A stretch of DNA of 64,000 nucleotides from NCBI RefSeq assembly GCF_000744935.1, contig NZ_JQMW01000004.1, forward strand, positions 358,869 to 422,868, written 5' to 3'. This stretch comes from Clostridium sp. KNHs214 (GTDB taxonomy: Bacteria > Bacillota > Clostridia > Clostridiales > Clostridiaceae). This document shows positions 28,627-37,256 of the stretch, piece by piece. Position numbers and translations under genes: made by a program. How positions within the stretch are numbered: position 1 is the stretch's first letter; each line of letters opens with the position of its first letter. The notes below the pieces were generated by a model. That model was not told where the DNA came from. It searched no databases and saw only the letters and a list, made by a program, of their open reading frames with translations.

Positions 28627-28654
28627 ATTTTACACCATTTTAGAAATAATTCAA
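28627..28654 (-). promoter_or_regulatory. candidate sigma-A promoter of the UDP-sugar dehydratase gene
   Basis: Minus strand TTGAAT (28654-28649), 16 bp, TAAAAT (28632-28627). The start of transcription would be about 48 bp before the ATG. The block from AAAGTTGAATTATTT to GTAAAATT is shared with the promoter at 22321-22348. Confidence 0.5.
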
Positions 28655-28810
28655 CTTTAATTATAGTGTCTAAATGTCATATATACAAACTTTATTATTA
28701 AATAGCTAAAAATTTTACAATTAATTCATGTTTATCTATGTACTTAAAATTATTAATTGTTATCTATAATTTAAATAGTTATAATTTAAATTATAATAAT
28801 ACATAAAAAG

Positions 28811-28856
28811 ATACCTACTCCTTAAGCATCTAACTGGACACTTATGAAGTAGATAT
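28811..28856 (-). terminator. rho-independent terminator of the YhbD-like gene
   Basis: Minus-strand arms ATATCTACTTCATAAG and CTTAAGGAGTAGGTAT pair over 16 positions with one mismatch and two to three G-U pairs, then CTTTTTATG follows. Confidence 0.65.
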
Positions 28857-28912
28857 TTAAAGATTTAGTAGTCACTTCCCAACATTATATTACTATATCC
28901 ACTAGTTATTAT

Positions 28913-29536
28913 CTAATTTACCCTTATCTTCATCTCCTCAATACACTTCAATATATTAATTTTCAAAACCATTTTAGTTTCATTATCTATATATATTTCA
29001 GTACCATGAGGAATCAATATGCTGACTGCTGCTCCAAATTTTCTTAAAAGTATAATATCATAATCTTCCTTTTCGATATTATTATAATTATCTTTTAATG
29101 TTTGCAAAACACCCTTACCTTCTTCTATGCTCACCTCGCCAGATTTAATAAACTTCTCTAATATATACATGTGTAAAATTTTTTCAAAAGAAAGAGTAAG
29201 ACCCAAAGGATATAGCTGACTATATATATTCATGGTCATTTCTGTAACTAAATTTCTTCTCAAAACTTCATCTTTACTAAAAGAAATGTCCTGTAGATTA
29301 GGCGTAAATATGTTAGCAATTTCATCTAGAGATAAATCGTCCTTCATATTCTTTATTACATCAATTCTATCTAGTATTTTATCTTTAGGAAAGAATGTTT
29401 CCTGCCCTGTAAAAGATGATTTTTTAATAAACCATTCTTCTGGAATTAGTTTCTTTCGCTTCCATCTATATAATTGTCCATAGGATATACCCGTTAAATC
29501 TAAAAGTTCCTTTTTAGAAATCAAATCCTCTTCCAT
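28913..29536 (-). CDS. yhbD: YhbD-like protein with MerR-type helix-turn-helix (DUF4004)
   Basis: A 207-residue protein. The first 70 residues look like a MerR-type DNA-binding head: LISKKELLDLTGISYGQLYR is the helix-turn-helix, followed by WKRKKLIPEEWF and the wing region ETFFPKDKILDRIDVIKNMK. The remainder is a helical domain of unknown function. From memory the family corresponds to B. subtilis YhbD, whose gene neighbours encode two bactofilins. A bactofilin-like gene lies 3.3 kb away (32877-33605), with an ABC exporter between. It may regulate that group. Very strong ribosome site GGAGGAAGGAGG. Regulator role is inference. Confidence 0.72.
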   Translation of the reverse strand: MEEDLISKKELLDLTGISYGQLYRWKRKKLIPEEWFIKKSSFTGQETFFPKDKILDRIDVIKNMKDDLSLDEIANIFTPNLQDISFSKDEVLRRNLVTEMTMNIYSQLYPLGLTLSFEKILHMYILEKFIKSGEVSIEEGKGVLQTLKDNYNNIEKEDYDIILLRKFGAAVSILIPHGTEIYIDNETKMVLKINILKCIEEMKIRVN

Positions 29537-29589
29537 ATTATAATTACCTCCTTCCTCCTACAGTACACACATATTACAATACCTAATCA

Positions 29590-29700
29590 TTAGCCACCAG
29601 GCTCCAGTTACTAAGCTCTAATCATCAGGCTTTAGTCTTCAATCACTGAGACCTATTCACAATTCTCTAGCCCTCTAGCCCCTGGCCAACTAACACACTA
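29590..29700. repeat. degenerate octamer repeats (YAGTKKGC) at a gene 3' end
   Basis: On the minus strand, directly after the permease stop codon, the sequence runs TAGTGTGT TAGTTGGC CAGGGGC TAGAGGGC TAG. It degenerates further on. The same unit occurs after mutS2 and after the U32 peptidase gene. Confidence 0.55.
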
Positions 29701-29713
29701 ATTTAGTGTGTTC
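29691..29713 (-). terminator. palindrome spanning the stop of the ABC exporter operon
   Basis: AACACACTAA / TTAGTGTGTT is a perfect inverted repeat that includes the permease stop codon. There is no T-run, so it is only a possible transcription end or mRNA-stabilising hairpin. Confidence 0.35.
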
Positions 29714-30536
29714 CTAAAATTCCCTTATCTCTACATTTTCTATCTATTCTTAAGAATATCCAATTTCCTACAATACAACACACTAACATAGACACAATAA
29801 GTATTATAAATTCTATTTTTAAAGAAAACAATGGTTTTTGATTTATTAGTATAACTCTGTTACTGTCATACATATAAGTAAGTGGTATAGCTAGTGATAT
29901 AGCCATAAATGCCTTTGGAAGTACTTTTATAGGAAAAAAGCTTCCTGACATAGCATTGATTATACTACTGCTTAAATCTATTATTGGATTTGCATTTTTA
30001 GCTATTAAAACTAATCCCGCTATGGCAACGCCTATGCCCATAAGACCAATGACTCCTGGTATTATAAATGCTATAGCTTTTAAAACATCTCCCGTTACTC
30101 TAAATCCAAAAGCAAAATGACATATAACTCCTGTAATAATAATCTCTATAGTTGTTATAAGTAATCTAGACAAGTTTTTGCTTATTAAAAGGCTTATTCT
30201 GCTGGCAGGAGATGACCAATTTGACTCCAAAACCCCCTGCTGCATCTCTTCTTTAAGAGAAAATCCAATGGACCAAAATACCGTTTGCACATAACTCATT
30301 ACCATATAACCTACCACTAAAAATCCCATAAAATCCGAATTACCAGTGTACTTAGTAAATCCACTCATCTCTCCATTTATGGAAAAACTTTTCCCCATGA
30401 AATAAAATGGTGTAAGCCATATTATTGGGTCAAAAAAACTAAATATAACATTAATAGGATATCTAAAATATATTTTCATACTTATTATAAATCTTGCTCT
30501 GTAAACATATAGTTTTCTCAATAATTTTTCCTTCAA
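29703..30536 (-). CDS. ABC-2 type transporter permease
   Basis: A 277-residue permease with six membrane spans. Starts at TTG at 30536, supported by AGGGGGTGA six bases before it. The family pattern is visible at the N-terminus (YFRYPINVIFSFFDPIIWLT) and in the central EEMQQGVLESNWSSPASRIS, the cytoplasmic coupling segment seen in ABC-2 exporters. Transcribed last in a three-gene operon with 12-bp gaps after the second permease and the ATPase. Together they would export a drug, lipid or peptide; the substrate is unknown. Confidence 0.85.
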   Translation of the reverse strand: MKEKLLRKLYVYRARFIISMKIYFRYPINVIFSFFDPIIWLTPFYFMGKSFSINGEMSGFTKYTGNSDFMGFLVVGYMVMSYVQTVFWSIGFSLKEEMQQGVLESNWSSPASRISLLISKNLSRLLITTIEIIITGVICHFAFGFRVTGDVLKAIAFIIPGVIGLMGIGVAIAGLVLIAKNANPIIDLSSSIINAMSGSFFPIKVLPKAFMAISLAIPLTYMYDSNRVILINQKPLFSLKIEFIILIVSMLVCCIVGNWIFLRIDRKCRDKGILGTH

Positions 30537-30548
30537 CTAATTCACCCC

Positions 30549-31373
30549 CTAGAATCTTCCTAAAGCCCCTTGATTTTTTACTCTCTTTTCTGTATATAAA
30601 AAAGCAAGTCTTCCTACTACAAAAATGGCTACTCCTAAAATTAAACACATTATTATATTAAAAGAAGCTGCCTTTAAAGTCTCTCCGTTTACCATCAGTT
30701 GTCTTGCTGCTATTATTCCATAAGTAAATGGTATGCATTTAGATATACTCTGCATCCATAAAGGAGTTATTGCTATTGGAAAGGTTATTCCGCAAAGCAT
30801 CATTATAAGCCCTCTTACAAACTGTACTGCAGTATTAGTTTCCTTTGCCCATAGAACTAAACTAGCAAATAGGCAACCTAGCCCATATATGCCTGGAATC
30901 ATTATTAAAAATATTAAAAGCCAATATGAAACATTTCCTGTGAAGTGAACTCTGTATATAAATCTATACTCTAAAACAGAAATTACATTTACTGTAAGAG
31001 CCTCAAGCATAGATACGAGACCTGCTCCTACTAAATAATCAAATTTATTTATAGGACAAAGCCAGTTAGACTCCAAGGTACCTCTCATCTGTTCCTCTCT
31101 TAGAAAAGTTCCAAACCCCCACATAGTTGAATTTACCCACATCCACAGCATAGTTCCAACCACAATATATCCAACATAATTCGGTGTTCCAGTTACAGCG
31201 CTAAAGGCTTTTAGTCCTGATCTATCCGGTCCTGAAAACCCAATAGCACTTAAAATATACATAGAAGGAAAAATTAATGGCCATATTATTATTTGTATAA
31301 TCCAAGTAGGATATCTCATTATTAAAGTAAATTCTTTTCTAAAAACCGTACCAATAGTTCTAAACCTATTCAT
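30549..31373 (-). CDS. ABC-2 type transporter permease
   Basis: A 274-residue permease with about six spans. N-terminal segment FRKEFTLIMRYPTWIIQIII is typical of ABC-2 membrane proteins, and LREEQMRGTLESNWLCPINK is the coupling region, closely parallel to the segment in its partner gene. The two permeases are homologous (both have the GTLESNW/GVLESNW motif) and would form a heterodimer. The ATG follows AGGGGGCG. It lies 12 bp after the ATPase gene and 12 bp before the other permease. Confidence 0.88.
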   Translation of the reverse strand: MNRFRTIGTVFRKEFTLIMRYPTWIIQIIIWPLIFPSMYILSAIGFSGPDRSGLKAFSAVTGTPNYVGYIVVGTMLWMWVNSTMWGFGTFLREEQMRGTLESNWLCPINKFDYLVGAGLVSMLEALTVNVISVLEYRFIYRVHFTGNVSYWLLIFLIMIPGIYGLGCLFASLVLWAKETNTAVQFVRGLIMMLCGITFPIAITPLWMQSISKCIPFTYGIIAARQLMVNGETLKAASFNIIMCLILGVAIFVVGRLAFLYTEKRVKNQGALGRF

Positions 31374-31385
31374 TTAATTCGCCCC

Positions 31386-32390
31386 CTAATCCCTCAAGCT
31401 CTTTCCTGTTAAGTGTATGAATACATCCTCCAGTGAAGGTTCCTTCACATTCATGCTGAGTATTTTTTTATTATTGTTTGAAACACAATCTATTATCTTT
31501 TGAATAACCACATCTCCATCCATATGATGAATGTTCAAAATGTACCTTCTTCCAGCTTCGTCATATTTACTCACTACATTTTGAATATCTTTTATTCCTT
31601 TTATTTCATCTAAAAGTTTTTTATCAGAACCATCCACTTCTACATTTAAAGTCTTTACTTCATTTAGCTTTCTTTTTAGATTTTCGGGGGTATCCAGTGC
31701 TATTATTTTCCCTCCATCTATTATTGCTATTCTATCACTTAAAAAATCTGCTTCTTCCATGTAATGAGTAGTCAAAAGCACAGTTCTTCCTTCATTTTTT
31801 ATCTCTAAAATTATTTCTCTTAAATTAATAGCTGCTTGAGGATCTAACCCTAAGGTTGGTTCATCTAGTAAAACCACTGGTGCATTAGGTATCAAGGCTT
31901 TACCTAATGCCACTTTTTGTTTCATACCTGTAGAATATTTCTCCACCAATTCATCTGCTTTATCTGTAAGCCCCAATCTATCTAATACCTTTTGGGTTCT
32001 TTCTTTAGCTTCTTTTTTATTGCATCCATACAAAGCTGCAAAATATTCTAAATTCTCCCTAGCACTTAATTTCCAGTATATACTTCTATCCCCTGCCAGT
32101 ACTGTTCCTATATTGCTTAAAGCTTCCATGGGATTTTTGTCTACGTCTTTTCCCATAACTGTAACGCTGCCACTTGTTGGCCTTAAAAGGCCTGTTATCA
32201 TTTTTATAGTTGTAGTTTTTCCCGCTCCATTAGGTCCTAAAAGTCCAAAAACTTCCCCCTTATTTATATGAAAACTTACATCATCCACTGCTTTAAATTC
32301 TTTTTTATCAGTTTTTTTAAATAATTTCTTTTTTTCACTGATAAAATACTTTTTTAAGTTTTTAACCTCTACTGCTACTTCTTTATTCAT
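31386..32390 (-). CDS. ABC transporter ATP-binding protein (ABC-2 exporter)
   Basis: A 334-residue ATPase. Walker A GLLGPNGAGKTTTIKMITGL, Q-loop region NIGTVLAGDRSIYWKLSARE, signature VEKYSTGMKQKVALGKAL, Walker B VVLLDEPTLGLDPQ, and switch histidine TVLLTTHYMEEADFLSDR are all intact. The C-terminal ~90 residues form the extra domain common in NatA/drug-exporter subunits. First gene of the operon ABC ATPase, permease, permease. The ATG has an AGGGGGGC ribosome site. A MITE copy sits immediately upstream (32545-32860) and may affect its promoter. Confidence 0.92.
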   Translation of the reverse strand: MNKEVAVEVKNLKKYFISEKKKLFKKTDKKEFKAVDDVSFHINKGEVFGLLGPNGAGKTTTIKMITGLLRPTSGSVTVMGKDVDKNPMEALSNIGTVLAGDRSIYWKLSARENLEYFAALYGCNKKEAKERTQKVLDRLGLTDKADELVEKYSTGMKQKVALGKALIPNAPVVLLDEPTLGLDPQAAINLREIILEIKNEGRTVLLTTHYMEEADFLSDRIAIIDGGKIIALDTPENLKRKLNEVKTLNVEVDGSDKKLLDEIKGIKDIQNVVSKYDEAGRRYILNIHHMDGDVVIQKIIDCVSNNNKKILSMNVKEPSLEDVFIHLTGKSLRD

Positions 32391-32490
32391 TTTAAAAGCC
32401 CCCCTTTTTTAATTTAAAATTTAGAATGTAAAATTTAAATTTAATATTGAAATTCCTAGGGAATCCCTTAAATTTATATTAAAATTTTTT

Positions 32491-32527
32491 AACTTTACAT
32501 TTTTATTTTATAACTGCAAAAGTTGAA
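32491..32527. repeat. small dispersed palindrome (AACTTT...AAAGTTG)
   Basis: AACTTTAC ... TAACTGCAAAAGTTGAA, an imperfect inverted repeat that resembles the one at 63403-63455 (ATTTTATAACTGC is shared) and a half-site near 56131. Confidence 0.4.
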
Positions 32528-32544
32528 TATTTAAATTATATGTT

Positions 32545-32860
32545 ATGATTATCCCACAAAAAGCATTACATTACCTGAATTATGAAATTTCTCTGGAATG
32601 ACTTGCATAAGAAGCAAAGGAACTATTTAAATTTAATTTTAGAAATTCTTCTTTTAGACAGATAAAATTATCGTAAGCCTGGCAAGGACGCCAGGCTAGC
32701 GAACCTGAGGCAGGACGCTGAATGTGAGCGTTAGATAATTTTATATGGCTAAAAGATTAGAATTTCTTAAATTAAATTTATTGTTCCTAGCTCTTATGCA
32801 AGTCATGGAGGAGAAATTGCATAATTCTATCACATTATACCTTTTTGTGGTTTAATTATG
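32545..32860. mobile_element. palindromic MITE-like element, copy 1
   Basis: About 316 bp, no coding capacity. The ends are ATGATTATCCCACAAAAAG and its partial inverse. The two arms of ~125 bp are inverted copies of each other (e.g. GACTTGCATAAG and CTTATGCAAGTC), so the whole element can fold as one long hairpin. The centre (32672-32732) is a GC-rich block with small stems such as GCCTGG / CCAGGC. Almost identical to 45704-46017. Confidence 0.85.
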
Positions 32861-32876
32861 TTATTTGATATTTAAA

Positions 32877-33605
32877 TTATATTTGCTTTGTTACACCCAC
32901 TTTTGATTCATTTGACATATTGAAGCTCCCACTGTATTCAACATTTTCTATATTGCATCCTGGTCCTAGTACTATATTTTTGCCTCTTACAGTTTCAGCA
33001 TGAGTGTATTCAAGGTATATTTCATCACCCTCTATTAGTTCACATTGTAATTTAGTTATAGAATTATTAAAGGACATTTTAAAAAATCTTCCAAATCCTA
33101 TTTCATCATTTTTCCTCACATCTATCTTTTCTCCACCTACTTCTCCCACTTCATTTTTTCCCTTTAATTTTATATTTATTTCTCCGGCATTAAGCATGCC
33201 ATCTATTTCAAAAACCCCATTAGAATTAAATATTTCAGCCTCGCAATTACCACCTATTTCTACCGCTCCTGAAACTTTTATTTCTTCTGAATACACATTG
33301 CCATCTACATCTATGGCACCAGCTATCTTTAACTCTTTACAATTTATATCTCCCTTTATATCTGCAGCACCACTGACACTTATATAATCACCTTTAACAT
33401 TTCCATCTATATCTGCAGCACCAGCAACCTTTATATTTTCCCCATCTACATTTCCATTTATATCTCCTGACCCCATTACCTTTAGTTCTTTACACTTCAA
33501 ATCACCATTTATGTCTCCAGAACCAAGTATCTTAACTTGATTATATTCTCCACCTGAACTCTCTCCTGAACCAAGTATTTTTACATCTCCTAATTTATTT
33601 TCCAC
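32877..33605 (-). CDS. bactofilin-like polymer-forming protein
   Basis: A 242-residue protein starting at GTG after TAGGAGG. Residues ~5-150 are a regular series of beta-strand repeats (KILGSGDINGDLKCKELKV, GAADIDGNVKGDYISVSGAA) that form a right-handed solenoid like bactofilins. The last 90 residues are a separate segment ending in SKVGVTKQI. From family knowledge, B. subtilis YhbE and YhbF, next to yhbD, are of this type; that fits the YhbD-like gene nearby. Bactofilins polymerise into membrane-associated filaments. A perfect palindrome sits 70 bp upstream. The precise role here is unknown. Confidence 0.75.
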   Translation of the reverse strand: MENKLGDVKILGSGESSGGEYNQVKILGSGDINGDLKCKELKVMGSGDINGNVDGENIKVAGAADIDGNVKGDYISVSGAADIKGDINCKELKIAGAIDVDGNVYSEEIKVSGAVEIGGNCEAEIFNSNGVFEIDGMLNAGEINIKLKGKNEVGEVGGEKIDVRKNDEIGFGRFFKMSFNNSITKLQCELIEGDEIYLEYTHAETVRGKNIVLGPGCNIENVEYSGSFNMSNESKVGVTKQI

Positions 33606-33675
33606 GCTAAAACCTCCTATATAATCTCTTAAAATTTGTTAGTTTATATTGTTTAATAATATTTTATTCGTCCAA

Positions 33676-33690
33676 CGTAACATTGTTACG
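33676..33690. promoter_or_regulatory. candidate operator palindrome upstream of bactofilin gene
   Basis: CGTAACATTGTTACG is a 15-bp palindrome with seven-base arms, about 70 bp before the GTG start. This shape and spacing resembles MerR-family operators. The YhbD-like MerR-type protein encoded at 28913-29536 is an obvious but unproved candidate binder. Confidence 0.45.
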
Positions 33691-33926
33691 CTACAGGAAT
33701 AAAAAAATATCACTTTAACCAAAATAGAATAAATAATTTCCTTATATTCAATCTCTAATCTCTATTTTCTAAACGCCTTTGCTTGAATAGCATTTCCAAT
33801 GTCATATACTATTGGCTTTTAATCAAAACTAAAGTCTCTTACCATTTGCTATCTTTTCTCTATACTTTATTGTTTATTTTTCAAATTATTCCTTATGACA
33901 ATTTCATTGTAACATAACATTGTTTC

Positions 33927-33946
33927 ATTGTAAATACATTTACAAT
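33927..33946. promoter_or_regulatory. inverted repeat ATTGTAAAT-n2-ATTTACAAT
   Basis: A nine-base-arm palindrome in the gene-free gap. A related site, AATTGTAaataacTACAATT, lies at 35266-35285 upstream of the TPR gene. Could be a regulator site; no specific protein is suggested. Confidence 0.3.
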
Positions 33947-33984
33947 TATTTTTTTAAATCTATATATAATTAAAAAAATAATAT

Positions 33985-34056
33985 GATTAATCCCCAGTGA
34001 TTAATTTCTCATCTCCATACTTATTTGGAAATTTGAGATTATTCTCTGGGGATTAA
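33985..34056 (-). terminator. long hairpin downstream of the TPR gene
   Basis: GATTAATCCCCAG (33985-33997) and CTGGGGATTAAT (34045-34056) pair, with further pairing inside (AATTTCTCA with TGAGATTATT). On the minus strand an ATTATTTTTTTAATT run follows a few bases later. Probably the transcription end of the TPR gene. Confidence 0.55.
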
Positions 34057-34101
34057 TAATTTGTATTTTAAAATCAAAATTTGGTGATTAAAGACTTGGG
34101 G

Positions 34102-35181
34102 TTAGGTATTATAAATTATGCTTTTTTCTATTTCTTTAACTATTTCATCTTCTGGATCTATTTCCTTAGCAAGCTTCAAATGGACTTTTGCCTGTTCCAA
34201 ATCATTAATATTTAAATAGCACATAATTAAATTTGTACATATTTCTACAGAACCCGTAAAACTAAAAGCATCTCTAAAATATGCTATAGCCTTCTCATAT
34301 TGCCCTATAGAAGCATAATTAAGACCCATTTCATTTATTATTTCTACAGCCTTATTATCTATTGCTAATGCATCATTTAAATAATATATAGCCTTGTCAT
34401 GATTTTTCATATTTCTATAAGCTACTGCAACATAATAATATATTTCAGCTTTATCTCCTAGAGGCTGCATAAGTGGAATTAACAATTTTAATGCTTCCTC
34501 AGGTTCTTCACTTACTAAATCTTTACCTTTGTCATATTGATTTATTATGCTTAAAGATTCTTTAAATGTACTAATTTCCTTGCTCTCATCTCCACCTTTA
34601 GCTAAATATGTGTTTATACAGTAATATGCCTTTTGGAAATCTTCCTGTTCTTTTAATATAAGAGCTTCGTATAAATATGGTTCTGGAAAATCTTCATACA
34701 GTTCTTTACACTGTACTATTAAATTTAATTCCTCTTCCACATAAAGTTTACTGCTTTCCCTTAGCTTATCACAAAGTAATAAGAGTTTTGAAAAGTTGCC
34801 CTTGCTTTTTTCTATAATGCAAAGTCCCTTTAACATTATATATCCTTCTTCATAATTATTCTTTTTAATTTCTTTTGCAATTTTAGATTTTATATATTTT
34901 TCTCCATCTTTAGTGTTCAAAAGCATCTTTTCATAATACTTATTAAACTTAAAAGTAGAATCTGCTCCTAAAACATAAAACATTCCCTCTATAAAGAAAC
35001 TCATGGGCATAACATCTAAAGCCTTAGTTTCTTTTATCTCTTTAGCTAAGTTTTCTGTTCCCACAGGCATGTATATGTCCTCTTTTAAATCCACATTAAA
35101 AAGTTCCTTAAGCCTTTCTCTTTTTATATTTAAAAATAGTAATTTAGATAATTTCTCTGCATAATGAGCTTTTAAATCCAC
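34102..35181 (-). CDS. TPR-repeat protein
   Basis: A 359-residue soluble protein starting at GTG after TTGGAGGTG. The C-terminal half has at least three tetratricopeptide units: AEIYYYVAVAYRNMKNHDKA, VEIINEMGLNYASIGQYEKA, and VEICTNLIMCYLNINDLEQA, each with the G/A and A/Y spacing of TPR helices. The N-terminal half (residues 1-190) is helical and may hold degenerate TPRs (EPYLYEALILKEQEDFQKAY). TPR proteins serve as protein-protein scaffolds; the partner is unknown. It stands alone between two terminator-like hairpins. Confidence 0.78.
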   Translation of the reverse strand: MDLKAHYAEKLSKLLFLNIKRERLKELFNVDLKEDIYMPVGTENLAKEIKETKALDVMPMSFFIEGMFYVLGADSTFKFNKYYEKMLLNTKDGEKYIKSKIAKEIKKNNYEEGYIMLKGLCIIEKSKGNFSKLLLLCDKLRESSKLYVEEELNLIVQCKELYEDFPEPYLYEALILKEQEDFQKAYYCINTYLAKGGDESKEISTFKESLSIINQYDKGKDLVSEEPEEALKLLIPLMQPLGDKAEIYYYVAVAYRNMKNHDKAIYYLNDALAIDNKAVEIINEMGLNYASIGQYEKAIAYFRDAFSFTGSVEICTNLIMCYLNINDLEQAKVHLKLAKEIDPEDEIVKEIEKSIIYNT

Positions 35182-35265
35182 TAAAATTCACCTCCAAGAT
35201 TTTTTACACATCTAATATTAATTTAAAGTGCTTGTATTGTAAAGTATTCATTTTTATTATACCGT

Positions 35266-35285
35266 AATTGTAAATAACTACAATT
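35266..35285. promoter_or_regulatory. inverted repeat upstream of TPR gene
   Basis: AATTGTAaataacTACAATT about 85 bp before the TPR gene start; similar to the palindrome at 33927-33946. Confidence 0.3.
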
Positions 35286-35296
35286 ATATAAAGATA

Positions 35297-35319
35297 AAGG
35301 GTGAAAACTCACCCCTTAC
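35297..35319 (-). terminator. short hairpin after phosphohexomutase gene
   Basis: Minus strand AAGGGGTGA-GTTT-TCACCCTTT followed by ATCTTTAT. GC-rich compact stem with a weak T-run, about 155 bp after the gene's stop at 35472. Confidence 0.45.
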
Positions 35320-35471
35320 ATAAATCTATTAATTTTAGCTTATTAATTTTATAAATCAATTTGCCACATAAGTTTTAAACTCTATATTATTGTTTTAATT
35401 TAAAATGTAGAATTTAAAATAAATATTTAAACTCCCAATTTATTCAATTTATTAAAATAAATAATATTATT

Positions 35472-37190
35472 TTAGTCTATCAAACTCATTACCTGCTCTT
35501 TAAATTTAATCATTTTACCTTTACAGTTTTCACTGCTATCTCCTACTACTGATAGATATATTTTTATTTTTGGCTCTGTACCTGAAGGTCTGACTACAAA
35601 ACAAGAATTATCCTCTAGTATAAATTTTAATACATTAGACTTAGGAAGATGTATTTCTTCTTCATTTATTTTTACTAAATCTTTTTGTATTCCTAATTTG
35701 TAGTCAAACTTCTTGATTATTTTAATCTCATTCAAATGAGCTTTCATGGAGTGTCTCAAATGCTCCATAAGCTTCTCTATCTTTTCCTGACCTTCTTTTC
35801 CTTTAAGTGTGATAGAGACCAATTCTTCTTTATAGAATCCATATTTATTGTATAATTTCTGAAGTGCATCATACAATGTCATACCTTTTGATTTATAGTA
35901 AAGGGCCATTTCACATATAAGCATAGATGTTATAACCGCATCTTTATCCCTTACAAAATCTCCAGTTAGGTATCCATAGCTTTCCTCAAATCCAAAAATA
36001 TACTTTTTATCTCCTTTTTCTTCAAACTCCTTCATTTTTTCCCCTATATACTTAAAACCTGTGAGTACGTCTATAATTTCCACATTGTACTCTCTAGCTA
36101 TTTTCCTAGCTATTTCTGTAGTTACTATGGTCTTAATCACCACACCATTTTTAGGTAATTTTTGTTCTTCTTTTAAAGAGGATAATATATATTCCATTAA
36201 TAATGCACCAGTTTGATTTCCTGTTAGTACCTTATACTGTCCTTCTTTATTTTTAACTACTACGCCAATTCTGTCACAATCTGGATCAGTTCCAAAAATA
36301 AGATCTGGCTCTATTTCCTCTGCCATTTTAAGAGCTATGTCAAAAACTCTTGGGTCCTCTGGGTTAGGATAATCCACTGTAGGGAAATTGCCATCTGGCT
36401 TTTCTTGCTCTTTAACAGTGTAGACCTTTTCATAACCCAATTCCTTTAAAACTCTTCTTACTGGTTTATTACCAGAACCATGAATAGGTGTGTATATTAT
36501 CTTTAATTCATCAGCCTTTTCTTTTATTAAATCTTTTCTTATGGATAAATCCTTAACTTTTTCCATATACACATTGTCTACTTCTTCCCCTATTACAGAA
36601 AGAAGTCCTTCTTCTTTAGCTTTTTCTATTTCCATAAATTTAATTTCATTAAAATCTTTAATTCTACTTATTTCTGATATTATTACATCTGCTGTACTAT
36701 CTGTTATTTGTCCACCATCTTCTCCATAGACCTTATATCCATTATATTCTTTAGGATTATGAGAAGCTGTTATTACTATGCCTGCACTACTTTTTAAATG
36801 TCTTACGGTAAAAGATAGCATTGGAGTAGGTCTTAGACTTTCAAATAAATTCACCTTTATTCCTTTGGCACACAATACCATAGCTGCAGCTTCTGCAAAC
36901 TCTCTTGATTTATTTCTAGAATCATAGGCTATACTTACTGACGCATCAGTTCCAATTTTGTTTATTAAATATCTACCTAAACCTTCTGTAGCTTTGCCTA
37001 CAGTATAGATATTCATTCTATTGCTGCCAGCACCTATTATTCCTCTAAGACCTCCTGTACCAAATTGAAGATCTTTATAAAATCTATCCTCTATTTCTTT
37101 GTCATCCTTTATATTTTTTAGTTCTTTTTTAGTTTCTTTATCTATAAAATTGGAGTTTATCCACAACTGATATTTTTCATTGTATGTCAT
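35472..37190 (-). CDS. pgcA: phosphoglucomutase/phosphomannomutase (PgcA-type)
   Basis: A 572-residue alpha-D-phosphohexomutase at the length of B. subtilis PgcA. GLRGIIGAGSNRMN near residue 45 binds phosphate. The catalytic phosphoserine is in GIVITASHNPKEYNGYKVYG. The magnesium-binding loop is FGTDPDCDRIGVV, the sugar-binding loop GFEESYGYLTGDFVRDKDA, and the C-terminal phosphate-binding loop VRPSGTEPKIKIYLSV. It interconverts glucose-6-P and glucose-1-P, and so feeds UDP-glucose and cell-wall or capsule sugar synthesis. ATG after AGGGGGAT. Not linked in an operon with the polysaccharide genes. Confidence 0.93.
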   Translation of the reverse strand: MTYNEKYQLWINSNFIDKETKKELKNIKDDKEIEDRFYKDLQFGTGGLRGIIGAGSNRMNIYTVGKATEGLGRYLINKIGTDASVSIAYDSRNKSREFAEAAAMVLCAKGIKVNLFESLRPTPMLSFTVRHLKSSAGIVITASHNPKEYNGYKVYGEDGGQITDSTADVIISEISRIKDFNEIKFMEIEKAKEEGLLSVIGEEVDNVYMEKVKDLSIRKDLIKEKADELKIIYTPIHGSGNKPVRRVLKELGYEKVYTVKEQEKPDGNFPTVDYPNPEDPRVFDIALKMAEEIEPDLIFGTDPDCDRIGVVVKNKEGQYKVLTGNQTGALLMEYILSSLKEEQKLPKNGVVIKTIVTTEIARKIAREYNVEIIDVLTGFKYIGEKMKEFEEKGDKKYIFGFEESYGYLTGDFVRDKDAVITSMLICEMALYYKSKGMTLYDALQKLYNKYGFYKEELVSITLKGKEGQEKIEKLMEHLRHSMKAHLNEIKIIKKFDYKLGIQKDLVKINEEEIHLPKSNVLKFILEDNSCFVVRPSGTEPKIKIYLSVVGDSSENCKGKMIKFKEQVMSLID

Positions 37191-37256
37191 TTTTATCCCC
37201 CTTGTAATATTATTATTTTTTGCTTTAAAATAATCTTACTAGTATATAATATTACA

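Larger units (their letters stand above)
28573..28912. other. 340-bp intergenic region with promoter and terminator
   Basis: Holds the promoter block of the UDP-sugar dehydratase gene (28627-28654) and the terminator of the YhbD-like gene (28811-28856). The remaining sequence is AT-rich with no open frame or repeat that I can identify. Confidence 0.6.
33606..34101. other. 496-bp intergenic region with palindromes
   Basis: Contains the palindrome at 33676-33690 before the bactofilin gene, a second inverted repeat at 33927-33946 and a long hairpin at 33985-34056 after the TPR gene. No open frame was found in the rest. Confidence 0.6.

Noticed and set aside
30463-30648. 61-codon minus-strand frame across the junction of the two permease genes
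   Set aside because: Overlaps the end of one permease and the start of the next in another frame. The established frames have ribosome sites and conserved motifs.
32672-32732. Possible riboswitch or self-cleaving ribozyme in the MITE core
   Set aside because: I compared it by eye with c-di-GMP, twister, pistol and hammerhead patterns and found no convincing match. It is kept as a structured repeat.
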